Positions 37,773-45,434 of a stretch of 64,000 nt of DNA are shown piece by piece. Each line of letters starts with the position of its first letter. The stretch's first letter is position 1. The position numbers were made by a program, and so were the translations under genes. This DNA comes from J089 sp964535735 (GTDB lineage Bacteria > Fidelibacterota > Marinisomatia > Marinisomatales > J089): assembly GCA_964535735.1 (NCBI GenBank), contig CAZHTM010000010.1, forward strand, positions 9,037 through 73,036, read 5' to 3'. The notes under the pieces were generated by a model that worked only from the letters and a program-made list of their open reading frames with translations, searched no databases and was not told the origin of the DNA.

Positions 37773-38306
37773 ATGAAAAAACGTACAATTATTCTTGGTG
37801 GCTTATTATTGCCGGTTTTGCTGGCGGCGGCCCTGAACCTAACACAGAGTCAGGGTATTATCAGCGGAACCGGTTTTGCCCGAACCCATACTTTTCCAGT
37901 GATCGCTCGAACATTCGTGGTCGACATTACAGATCCGGATCAAAATGGGTCTCGAACCATTACCGTTACCGTCCCGGTGAATCACTTAAGCACCAATATC
38001 GGGATGCGGAATTTTCACATGCGCACGTCGGTGTTCAATGGGAAGGAATATCCTGATGTAGTTTTCAAAGCCCAAACCGACGCGCCTTTGGAGCCGGGAT
38101 TAGTTACCTTAAACGGGACGTTGACGATCAATGGCATTGAACAGCCTCAGGTACTGGATGTGGAATTAAAGACAGTCGAAGGAAGCCTCCATGCCATCGG
38201 GACTACGCTGATTCAGCCCACCAAATTCGGGATGCCGCTGGTGGGAATGGGACCCATGAAGCTGTTGGACAAAGTTGAAATGTCTTTTGATATCACACTT
38301 TTGTAA
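37773..38306 (+). CDS. Secreted YceI-like protein
   Basis: A 177-residue exported protein with signal peptide (IILGGLLLPVLLAAALN). Residues 30-175 follow the YceI lipocalin-like barrel: STNIGMRNFHMRTSVF, GKEYPDVVFKA, LNGTLTINGIEQPQVLDVEL and KFGMPLVGMGP. YceI proteins bind isoprenoid-like hydrophobic molecules in known structures. Its position near geranylgeranyl reductase and CruF-like genes is in line with isoprenoid handling, but a different lipid or a sequestration role is possible. Confidence 0.8.
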   Translation: MKKRTIILGGLLLPVLLAAALNLTQSQGIISGTGFARTHTFPVIARTFVVDITDPDQNGSRTITVTVPVNHLSTNIGMRNFHMRTSVFNGKEYPDVVFKAQTDAPLEPGLVTLNGTLTINGIEQPQVLDVELKTVEGSLHAIGTTLIQPTKFGMPLVGMGPMKLLDKVEMSFDITLL

Positions 38307-38318
38307 GAACCCTCAAAA

Positions 38319-38397
38319 CTCCGGTGGTTGCACATCGCGATGCTGTTAACCGCTTCATCGTTCTGAAAATCTAAAAGAACCGAGCCTTCCACCGGAG
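38319..38397 (+). repeat. Separated inverted repeat in the leader of the Lgt-like gene
   Basis: CTCCGGTGG (38319-38327) and CCACCGGAG (38389-38397) are complementary across 61 bases that also contain the palindrome CATCGCGATG (38332-38341). The repeat ends 35 bases before the next start codon. Meaning unknown; it may be a leader structure or a terminator for the YceI-like gene. Confidence 0.35.
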
Positions 38398-38432
38398 GCT
38401 TCTCCATGGTGAAAACCTGATTTGAAAACGAT

Positions 38433-39434
38433 ATGAAAACTGACTTTGGTATATCCACCACAGTGCGTCCGACTCTGCCGTTAGTTACCGGTGACCACAC
38501 CGAAAAATTTCATTCCGGAGATTTTGGTCCCGTGGCTCTTTTCAGAGGACAATCTATTACCGTAACCACGTTCGGACTCTTTATCGGTTCCGGATTTTTT
38601 CTGGCGGCACTCCATACCTGGTTCTTTTTAGGATTCAGTGAAGCGGGACTTTCCATACATGATCTGATCTGGTTTGCCTTGATTATCAGTGTGGGAATTC
38701 CTTTTGGAGCTTACACCATGTCCCGGATTGTGGATCTTCCACGCTTGATATCGGGAGAGATTTCCTTTTCTCGATTTTTACGGATTCCCGGATTCGCTCT
38801 GTGGGGCGGATTGCTCAGCGGCGGACTGTTGATCTTGGGTGTTACCTCCCTTCAGGAGTGGAATACACTCCAGGTGTTTGACGCCATTGTTTTGGGATTG
38901 CCTTTAGCTCAGGCACTGGGACGGATCGGGTGTCTGAATTATGGATGTTGCCACGGACGGGAATGTACGCGAGGTCCTGCGATCACATATCATCATCTTG
39001 AAACGAAGGTTCTCCGGACCTATAAACAACTACGGGGAATACCATTGTTTCCAACTCAAATTTATTCGGCTATAGCCAACACTCTGATTTATCTCACATT
39101 GGTGAGTTTAGTGGTGTTTCGATCCGGTATGCCGTTGGGACTCCTCACCGCCACCTATCTCATCCTCTATGGCTTGAAGCGACTTCTGATAGAATTCCTC
39201 CGGGGGGAATATCCCCGGACCATCTATGGCCGTCTCACTCTTTGGCAGTGGTTCAGTTTAGGATTCGTGCTTTTGGGAACGGTATTACTCTTCCATCTGG
39301 GACCTGAACTCACAGTGGGTTCAACGATCGAAGGCATGGCTTTATTAAAAACCATGCTTCCCTGGACATTCCTCACATCTTTACTTGTTGCGGCGGCCTA
39401 TTCCATTCATGGCCGAAAGGTGGGTAAATGGTAA
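38433..39434 (+). CDS. Prolipoprotein diacylglyceryl transferase-like membrane protein
   Basis: A 333-residue protein with about seven helices and Lgt-type motifs. GRIGCLNYGCCHGREC near residue 163 matches the Lgt GRIGNF loop but with the Cys-rich GCC variant seen in Lgt-like paralogues, and LIEFLRGEYP near residue 250 matches the R/EF(F/L)R motif. Lgt moves a diacylglyceryl group from phospholipid to a cysteine. Being a paralogue in a metabolic cluster, it may modify a small substrate and not lipoproteins. It is the first gene of a tight cluster: its stop overlaps the start of the flavoprotein gene (TAATG). Confidence 0.75.
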   Translation: MKTDFGISTTVRPTLPLVTGDHTEKFHSGDFGPVALFRGQSITVTTFGLFIGSGFFLAALHTWFFLGFSEAGLSIHDLIWFALIISVGIPFGAYTMSRIVDLPRLISGEISFSRFLRIPGFALWGGLLSGGLLILGVTSLQEWNTLQVFDAIVLGLPLAQALGRIGCLNYGCCHGRECTRGPAITYHHLETKVLRTYKQLRGIPLFPTQIYSAIANTLIYLTLVSLVVFRSGMPLGLLTATYLILYGLKRLLIEFLRGEYPRTIYGRLTLWQWFSLGFVLLGTVLLFHLGPELTVGSTIEGMALLKTMLPWTFLTSLLVAAAYSIHGRKVGKW

Positions 39435-40489
39435 TGGAGACCGAAACACTAATTATCGGCGCTGGGCCTTACGGCCTATCTCTGGCTAATTATCTCCACA
39501 GTCAGAAAAAATCGTTTTTCCTGGTGGGGAAGCCTATGGAATTGTGGCGAAATCACACCTTCGACTCCATGGCTCTCCGGTCGGATTATGCCACATCGGT
39601 GATTCATGCGCCAAACGATCGCTACTCGTTCGAACGGTTTGCCGCGGCGGTCCAACGACCCATAGAAGACTTTTTTGGTCGGCTTTCTGTTTCAGCGTAC
39701 CGCCAATATCTGGATTGGTGCCAAGATCAGTTTAAGTTTTCCATCGAGGAACAATATGTCACTGCGTTGGACATCCATAACGGAACATATCACGTCAAGT
39801 TGGATGATGGCTCCCGTCTTCGTGCCAAACAAGTGGTGGTGGCGACAGGCATCGCCCATCATTTACATATTCCCGCAGAATTAGCACCAGCGAAACAGGT
39901 TATCCACAGTTACAACATTGAGGCCATTCAGTCCCTGCAACATCAATCGGTGTTGGTGGTTGGCGCGGGCCAATCGGCGGCCGAAAGTATTGCCGTCCTC
40001 CTGGAACATGGAAATCACGTGGAATGGATGACCCGAACTCAACCGGTGTATTACTCCGAACCGTTGAACCTTCCCAAGAGCGTTTTTAAAGTGGTGCTCA
40101 GACTTCCGGCTCTTTTGCAATACCTTCCTCCGGAAACGTTGCGGATAGCATTATCCCAATTCTCAGCCACCACTATAACGCCTGATTTCCAACCGTTACT
40201 GGAAACATTACCGCGCCATTCCATCTTGCCTGATGTATCACGGTATGATGCCGTCATTGCCGCCACAGGGTATTGCTATCAATTGAATGATGTTCCTTTC
40301 CTATCCCCTACGTTAAAACGTCGAATTCAAACCTATCGGGGCTGGCCCCGGATTTCGTCTCAATTCCAGAGTTCTGTTCCCGGATTATATTTCCTGGGAG
40401 CCATGACCGAACCCTTCTTCGGTCCGTCTATGAAGTTTATGATCGGTTCCGGGTATGCTGCCAAAACCTTGGCCCGAATACTAAATTGA
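39434..40489 (+). CDS. FAD/NADPH-binding monooxygenase-like protein
   Basis: A 351-residue flavoprotein. FAD site LIIGAGPYGLSLANYL at the N-terminus and a second nucleotide-binding site VLVVGAGQSAAESIAVL near residue 175 give the two-Rossmann layout of flavin monooxygenases and N-hydroxylating enzymes; the ATGY-like AVIAATGY lies near residue 275. The C-terminus (GLYFLGAMTEPFFGPSM) places the flavin site. It may hydroxylate N or S or oxidise a carbon of an unknown substrate. I start at 39434, making TAATG with the preceding stop; an ATG at 39428 is possible. Confidence 0.78.
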   Translation: METETLIIGAGPYGLSLANYLHSQKKSFFLVGKPMELWRNHTFDSMALRSDYATSVIHAPNDRYSFERFAAAVQRPIEDFFGRLSVSAYRQYLDWCQDQFKFSIEEQYVTALDIHNGTYHVKLDDGSRLRAKQVVVATGIAHHLHIPAELAPAKQVIHSYNIEAIQSLQHQSVLVVGAGQSAAESIAVLLEHGNHVEWMTRTQPVYYSEPLNLPKSVFKVVLRLPALLQYLPPETLRIALSQFSATTITPDFQPLLETLPRHSILPDVSRYDAVIAATGYCYQLNDVPFLSPTLKRRIQTYRGWPRISSQFQSSVPGLYFLGAMTEPFFGPSMKFMIGSGYAAKTLARILN

Positions 40490-40490
40490 T

Positions 40491-41291
40491 ATGACATCGG
40501 TCCTTCCTGTTCACATTAAAAACACTCCTGATCTAGCACGGTATCTGGGGGTGGAGAATGTGTGTTTGATCCGGGATGATCAACTTCCCGATGGCGGCGG
40601 AAAAAAACGGCGGAGCCTTATTCCCATTCTTGAATCGATACGGCCAGGACAAGCGATTCATGTCCTCTCCTATGAGGGCTCTCATACCGCCTATACGCTG
40701 GCACGACTTCTTCCTGATCATTCCATTATTCTCTATGGAAAATCCTATCCCGGAGGGCGTTACCGGGACTACATGTCAGCACAGCTTGCCAGGTATTCCA
40801 ACGTTAAGGTCATTCGTGGGTCGTTACCGTTTCTCATGGCGACTTTTTGGAAACAGAAACGAGTGCGGTCAAACGATTGCTTTCTTTCTTTTGGGGGAGC
40901 GTTACCCCAGGACCGGGAGTATATTGGTGCGGCATTGTCTGTTCGGAAATCCCTGGGCGATTATTTTCATCATATCGTTCCGGTCGCCAGTGGAAATTTA
41001 TTGTCCGCCCTCCGCACCCAATTTTCGCATGTTACCGGTGTCTTAACCCAGCCCTGGTATGTTCGCGCCTGGATTCGTCTGCATTATTCCGATCTGGCAG
41101 CTAATTCCGCATCAATTGAAGAGCGGGAACACATGGTTAAAGATATTGCGGTTAAAACCGGATTGGCGTTTGATCCTGTTTTCATGGGCTCCGTATTGGC
41201 TCACGTCATAAATAATGTACCCCGGTATCGATGGTTATGCTTATGGGTTACCAGTCCCACTCTGGCCGCCGATTTTATCGACACTCTTTGA
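40491..41291 (+). CDS. Divergent fold-type-II PLP enzyme (ACC deaminase-like)
   Basis: A 266-residue protein beginning one base after the flavoprotein stop. The segment LIRDDQLPDGGGKKRRSLIPIL matches the family consensus RDD....GGNKxRKLxxLL; Lys38 would be the PLP Schiff-base lysine. YEGSHTAYTLARL aligns with the SNH-like substrate loop, and HHIVPVASGNLLSAL with the PLP-phosphate glycine loop. It is shorter than usual (about 330) and the motifs are loose, so it may act on a new substrate or have lost activity. It probably acts with the preceding flavoprotein and Lgt-like protein. Confidence 0.6.
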   Translation: MTSVLPVHIKNTPDLARYLGVENVCLIRDDQLPDGGGKKRRSLIPILESIRPGQAIHVLSYEGSHTAYTLARLLPDHSIILYGKSYPGGRYRDYMSAQLARYSNVKVIRGSLPFLMATFWKQKRVRSNDCFLSFGGALPQDREYIGAALSVRKSLGDYFHHIVPVASGNLLSALRTQFSHVTGVLTQPWYVRAWIRLHYSDLAANSASIEEREHMVKDIAVKTGLAFDPVFMGSVLAHVINNVPRYRWLCLWVTSPTLAADFIDTL

Positions 41292-41342
41292 AGAATCGCT
41301 AAATCTTCTTTTTTCTTTGTGGTAAAAAAATTAGGTTCAGCT

Positions 41343-41792
41343 ATGGCTGGAGTTAATCCCACTCTTCGCAAGGGACTTATTCTCTATTATGGAGGTTTGC
41401 AAACCCTTCATTTCCTGGTTCTGATGTGGGCGGCTTTTGTTTATTTCTCGACCGGACAAATTGGCGTTCCAGCACCAGCCACCACCGTCTGGTCTTCCGA
41501 TGCGAAAGCCTTTTTGATTGGTACGGCGGCTATCGATCTTATTATGATTCCATTAACCTGGGCCTTCGTATGGGCAATGCTAAAGCACCATCCCTGGGAA
41601 ACGGTGGTTGAAGCAATTGCCCTCACGGGATCGCTATATTCTGCCGGACTCTTTTTCTTGGGTACTTGGCCCTCCGGCGCCTGGGTTGCCCACCCCTTGA
41701 ATTATGGCTTATTGACCATCCTCTTTATTCCCATCGCCATATTGGCGTTTCTTGATAGTTGGTCCGCGTTTAACCAGAGGAATACAAGATGA
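41343..41792 (+). CDS. Four-helix membrane protein, unknown
   Basis: A 149-residue protein from the ATG at 41343 (a GTG at 41319 would add eight residues). It has four hydrophobic segments: LQTLHFLVLMWAAFVYFS, AKAFLIGTAAIDLIMIPLTW, VVEAIALTGSLYSAGLFFLG and YGLLTILFIPIAILAFLDSW. No known motif recognised. It overlaps the next gene by four bases (ATGA), so both are co-translated. The pair may belong to the preceding PLP/flavoprotein cluster. Confidence 0.6.
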   Translation: MAGVNPTLRKGLILYYGGLQTLHFLVLMWAAFVYFSTGQIGVPAPATTVWSSDAKAFLIGTAAIDLIMIPLTWAFVWAMLKHHPWETVVEAIALTGSLYSAGLFFLGTWPSGAWVAHPLNYGLLTILFIPIAILAFLDSWSAFNQRNTR

Positions 41793-42106
41793 CGACACAT
41801 ATGTTTTACACTTCACTGGCAGAAGGGTTGAAAGCAGGACTCTATGTCGTCTTTCTGATCATGATCGGCGTAGCTCTCTGGGAATGGCGACAGGGGAAAG
41901 ACCGGTGGGCTAACTGGATACATGCCGTGGTGTTCCTAAACTTTATTATTGGCGGTCTTTATGGCGGCATTCGAATGCTTACGACGGACCCCATGCATGA
42001 CATGCTAATTCGGCGGATGTTTGCCTGGGAAGCATGGTTTTGTTTCGCCTGCGCCAGTTTTTACTTTCTGGCATTATATCTTTTATCCAGTCGCCGTAAG
42101 CTATGA
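41789..42106 (+). CDS. Three-helix membrane protein, unknown
   Basis: A 105-residue protein with three hydrophobic segments: LKAGLYVVFLIMIGVALWEW, WIHAVVFLNFIIGGLYGGI and MFAWEAWFCFACASFYFLALYLL. It has conserved-looking aromatic residues but no motif that I know. Its start codon lies inside the previous gene's end (ATGA), indicating a complex or joint function with that four-helix protein. Confidence 0.58.
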   Translation: MTTHMFYTSLAEGLKAGLYVVFLIMIGVALWEWRQGKDRWANWIHAVVFLNFIIGGLYGGIRMLTTDPMHDMLIRRMFAWEAWFCFACASFYFLALYLLSSRRKL

Positions 42107-42443
42107 TTAAGGAGCTTTATTTTGAATTGTTCATAATCTATATCGTGTGACATAAACTGGTTTCTCGCCCATAAATTGTTATCTTTATAAAGACGTATTC
42201 ATGGATTGTGTAATAGATAAAAAATGAAAAGGATTACGGTACGCGCTGCAATACTGGACTATTAAACTAATTACGCACAAAAAGGAATTTTCTGCTAAAG
42301 CGATATTTTTTGTGGAGTGATATTAGTTAATTCATTCTTTCTAGTTGGCTGGTGCTTTAATTACGGCCACGGCCTTGGTTAATGTATACACCAATCCTAA
42401 CCGTACCGCCTGAAAAAGAATTAGCGATCGAAACCTTCATGAT
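42107..42443. other. Intergenic region with a small minus-strand ORF
   Basis: 337 bases without an assigned gene. A 27-codon minus-strand reading frame (42357-42440) begins with ATG in frame just after the stop of the small protein at 42444-42623; its end resembles a beta-strand (VRIGVYIN). It is too short to call. The remainder is AT-rich and should contain the end of the plus-strand cluster; no clear terminator was seen. Confidence 0.3.
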
Positions 42444-42623
42444 TTAATTATGGTCATGATGTTCACAACGATGCCACTGATCCGATTCAAACCGGAAGGG
42501 ATTGTGCTCCAGATCGGTATAAGCGGGCATGCAGCACGAAGAGCCCCGTTTCCAGCGGTAATTCTGAAATTCCATGAAGGATGACCACAGTTTTTTCAAC
42601 AGGGCGATCGCTTTATTGTGCAT
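42444..42623 (-). CDS. Small Cys/His-rich protein beside CstA
   Basis: A 59-residue protein from the ATG at 42623, which overlaps the end of the cstA gene by 11 bases. It has a basic amphipathic start (HNKAIALLKKLWSSFMEF), a Cys-Cys pair (KRGSSCCMPAY) and a C-terminal HRCEHHDHN tail. In Gammaproteobacteria the gene next to cstA encodes the YbdD/YjiX small protein, which also ends in a Cys pair; this may be its counterpart. A metal-binding role is suggested by Cys and His but not shown. Confidence 0.55.
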   Translation of the reverse strand: MHNKAIALLKKLWSSFMEFQNYRWKRGSSCCMPAYTDLEHNPFRFESDQWHRCEHHDHN

Positions 42624-44340
42624 GGATGACCTCCGTTTCTCCGGAGCGATTAAAGACACGGAATCCTTCGATCAGGATCCATAGCGCACCGAATAAAATC
42701 AGGAGGCTGAAAACGATCAGAACCCCTTTTCCGTCGGTCAGGTAATGTTTCAGATTCACCACCATGGCCCAAATGGTCATGATAAGCACAAACGCCATGG
42801 GAATTGCTGTATAGATGGTGGGGCGCTTCTGTTTTTTCAGCCAGACGGTAATTGTCAGCAACGCCAATCCCGCCAATAACTGGTTAGACGTACCAAACAG
42901 GGGCCAGATGATCAGGGCACCTTTCCCGCCCGGTTCCCGAATCGCCAATCCCAGGGCCATCAGCACGGCAATCAGGGAAGCAAGATTATGACTCTGGAGG
43001 AATTTTATCTGATACATTTCGCCAAATTCCTGGATCACGTATTTTTGAAGCCGGACGCCAGTGTCCATGGTTGTAGCCGCGAAGCTGATGACAATCACGG
43101 AAGCGAAAACGGAACCGATAGCCGCTGGGATACCCAGTCCGGAAGCGTAATAGGACACCCCTTTAATGTAGGCGCTCACCTTGGCACCCAATCCACTGGC
43201 GGCATTCCAATCGGCATAATGCCGAGCCCAGTCGCTCCCATCGGGAGACAAGATCACTTGTGTTAAGGATCCTTCCCCAGCGAAGTGGACGCTGATACTG
43301 GCGGCCAGGATGGCGCTTAGTGCCAGAAAGCCTTCTCCCACCGCCGCGCCGTATCCCACAGGCCGGACATCGGTGAGCTTATCTAATTGTTTGGCGGTGG
43401 TCCCGGAAGCCACCAACGAATGGAATCCGGAAATGGCGCCACAGGCAATGGTGATAAACAGGAAAGGAATCCAGTCCGGGGAGCCGGTAGCTTTGAGATT
43501 AACCATCGGCGCCGAGACCTGAGGATGGAGAATGATCACACCCGCGAATACAATTGCCAGGCCTACAATGAGCTGGTGGCCGTTGATATAATCTCGTGGT
43601 TGGAGCAACCGCCACACCGGCAATTGCACGGCAAAATAGGTGTAAACGAATAGAATAATCACCCAAACGGTCACAGGGTCTAATCCTGTGATGGTCGCCA
43701 GGCCATCGACCCGAATGGGTACATATTGTCCCAGAGCAATGAAGATATAGAGAATGATCAGAGCGATGATGGAAGGCCAGAAAGCGGGCATATGCTTTTT
43801 ATACAGAATGTGCCCCAGAATAAGAGCAATGACAACGGACATAGCCACCGGGAGGACGCTTCCGGGGTATCCAACAAACAGGATACCAATTACCATGGCA
43901 AAAACGGCGTTCACCATGAGAAGTAGCAATAAAATAATAATCAGATAAAGAAGTTTCGTGCGCGGCCCTAAAATATCCTGGGCGACTGATCCGATGGACC
44001 GGGCTTTGTGGCGAACGGAAATCATGAGCGCTCCACTGTCGTGAACTCCCGCGGCGAAAACGGTGCCAATGACCACCCATAATAAGGCCGGCAGCCAGCC
44101 CCAGATCACGGCAATGGCCGGTCCCACAATGGGTGCGGCGCCCGCCACGGAGGTAAAATGGTGCCCCCAAAGGATTCCTTTTCGCGTGGGCACATAATCT
44201 ATCCCGTCCTCAAATTCATGAGCCGGGGTTATAAAATCAGGATCAAGGCGGTAAACCTTCTCTGCAATGAAACGGGAATAAAACCGATAACCAAAAAAGA
44301 ACGCTAATGCTCCAAATAAGAACATCCAAATCGTATTCAT
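42613..44340 (-). CDS. cstA: Carbon starvation protein CstA family (pyruvate/peptide transporter)
   Basis: A 575-residue membrane protein with about 16 helices. Family motifs include the N-terminal GHHFTSVAGAAPIVGPAIAV, DSGALMISVRHK, and GFHSLVASGTTAKQL. CstA/BtsT import pyruvate, and CstA has been linked to peptide uptake in starvation. The small Cys/His protein gene overlaps its end. Upstream lies a Fur-like palindrome 154 bases from the start, on the divergent side. Confidence 0.92.
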   Translation of the reverse strand: MNTIWMFLFGALAFFFGYRFYSRFIAEKVYRLDPDFITPAHEFEDGIDYVPTRKGILWGHHFTSVAGAAPIVGPAIAVIWGWLPALLWVVIGTVFAAGVHDSGALMISVRHKARSIGSVAQDILGPRTKLLYLIIILLLLLMVNAVFAMVIGILFVGYPGSVLPVAMSVVIALILGHILYKKHMPAFWPSIIALIILYIFIALGQYVPIRVDGLATITGLDPVTVWVIILFVYTYFAVQLPVWRLLQPRDYINGHQLIVGLAIVFAGVIILHPQVSAPMVNLKATGSPDWIPFLFITIACGAISGFHSLVASGTTAKQLDKLTDVRPVGYGAAVGEGFLALSAILAASISVHFAGEGSLTQVILSPDGSDWARHYADWNAASGLGAKVSAYIKGVSYYASGLGIPAAIGSVFASVIVISFAATTMDTGVRLQKYVIQEFGEMYQIKFLQSHNLASLIAVLMALGLAIREPGGKGALIIWPLFGTSNQLLAGLALLTITVWLKKQKRPTIYTAIPMAFVLIMTIWAMVVNLKHYLTDGKGVLIVFSLLILFGALWILIEGFRVFNRSGETEVIHAQ

Positions 44341-44493
44341 AGCTGTCTCCCTGGGTTCCGTTATCCAAAAGTCTTAAGAGGACATGGAAAATTTCTCCAA
44401 CATGAAGGGCCAATTCAATGAGTATTTCAGCTCAGACCAACATCAAATCCTGTTTTTTTACTTGATCCAAATTGTTGGACTCTTGTAATTTTC

Positions 44494-44508
44494 TGAGACT
44501 AAGTCTCA
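44494..44508. promoter_or_regulatory. Fur-type 7-1-7 palindrome
   Basis: TGAGACT-A-AGTCTCA is a perfect 15-bp 7-1-7 inverted repeat matching the TGANANT/ANTNTCA layout of Fur-family operators. It lies 21 bases before the start of the barrel-like gene at 44530 and overlaps where a -10 element would sit downstream of TTGGAC at 44475. It may control that gene, cstA, or both. Confidence 0.5.
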
Positions 44509-44529
44509 ATAGCGATTAAAGGATTGGTT

Positions 44530-45228
44530 ATGACTCGTACTAAATTGATGGTGGTTTTGTTTCTCATGTGGTCCGGACTCTGGGCTGACCAGCGCTACTA
44601 CCTCTGGACGTATCAATATTCAAGTCTGCCTCGGGGTGAAGCTGAAATTGAATCCTATACTACCTACCTTTACCCGGAAAAAGGTGATTTTGGTCAACAG
44701 GCTTTTACCCGGCACCAAGTGGAAATCGAAGTAGGTATGTCCAACCGGTTGGACGTGGGAGTGTATCAAACATTTTTCCAAAATCCCGGAGAAGGACTTA
44801 CCTATTCCGGATTTAAACTCCGGTTTCGGTATCGACTAGGAACTCAAGGGCGGTCGTGGGTCGATCCACTCCTGTATCTGGAATACAAATCCGATCCTGC
44901 TTTCTCCGAGCAAGGTGTTGAGTCCAAACTTATTTTGGCTCACGATTGGGGTCGCGTGAATCTTTCTCTGAATCCAGTTGTAGAGTGGGAGTGGGAAAAC
45001 CAAGAACACGTCTTAAAATACCAATGGGTATCAGGGATAAGTGTTGAATTGCACCCCCTGGTCCGGTTGGGGATGGAGCTTAAAATTGATGAGGATTCCT
45101 GGTTCTTAGGTCCGGTCATTTCCCATGGGAATGAACGGTTTTGGGTAGCAGTAGGCGGACTGTCGGCTCTTCGTTCCACGACCAATCCCCAAACGCAACT
45201 TCGCATGATTATTGGTTTGGGACTATGA
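44530..45228 (+). CDS. Predicted outer-membrane barrel protein, unknown
   Basis: A 232-residue exported protein (signal peptide LMVVLFLMWSGLWA). The ATG at 44530 is taken; a TTG two codons before is not preferred. The mature part alternates hydrophobic and polar residues over about 12 strands (EIEVGMSNRLDVGVYQ, FKLRFRYRLG, WVDPLLYLEYKSD, VNLSLNPVVEWEW), with an aromatic-rich pattern, and ends with RMIIGLGL. This fits a small beta-barrel. It has a Fur-like palindrome just upstream, so an iron- or metal-related role is plausible. Confidence 0.62.
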   Translation: MTRTKLMVVLFLMWSGLWADQRYYLWTYQYSSLPRGEAEIESYTTYLYPEKGDFGQQAFTRHQVEIEVGMSNRLDVGVYQTFFQNPGEGLTYSGFKLRFRYRLGTQGRSWVDPLLYLEYKSDPAFSEQGVESKLILAHDWGRVNLSLNPVVEWEWENQEHVLKYQWVSGISVELHPLVRLGMELKIDEDSWFLGPVISHGNERFWVAVGGLSALRSTTNPQTQLRMIIGLGL

Positions 45229-45243
45229 CAACGTCTGTTTATA

Positions 45244-45275
45244 CGGGTTGAGATTGGTGTACCAATCTCAACCCG
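45244..45275 (+). terminator. Long perfect hairpin, likely terminator
   Basis: A 14-bp perfect stem (45244-45257 and 45262-45275) with a four-base TGTA loop begins 16 bases after the stop of the barrel gene. The T-run (45291 on) is about 15 bases further, so it is not a classic intrinsic terminator and may also have an RNA-processing role. Confidence 0.6.
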
Positions 45276-45434
45276 AGATCGGTAATACTATTTTTTGCTT
45301 TATTCCGACATGACGAACGATATTCAATGCAATGTATCCTTCACAAAAGGCGCCGAGGTGATGTAGATTTGAATAACCGAATGGCACGCTTTATGAATCA
45401 AACCGTTAACCGTAACCTTTAATTAGGAGAACGC

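Noticed and set aside
42357..42440. A 27-codon frame in phase after the small CstA-linked protein
   Set aside because: It is too short, with no ribosome-binding site. The strand-like end (VRIGVYIN) could be chance. Kept only as a note.
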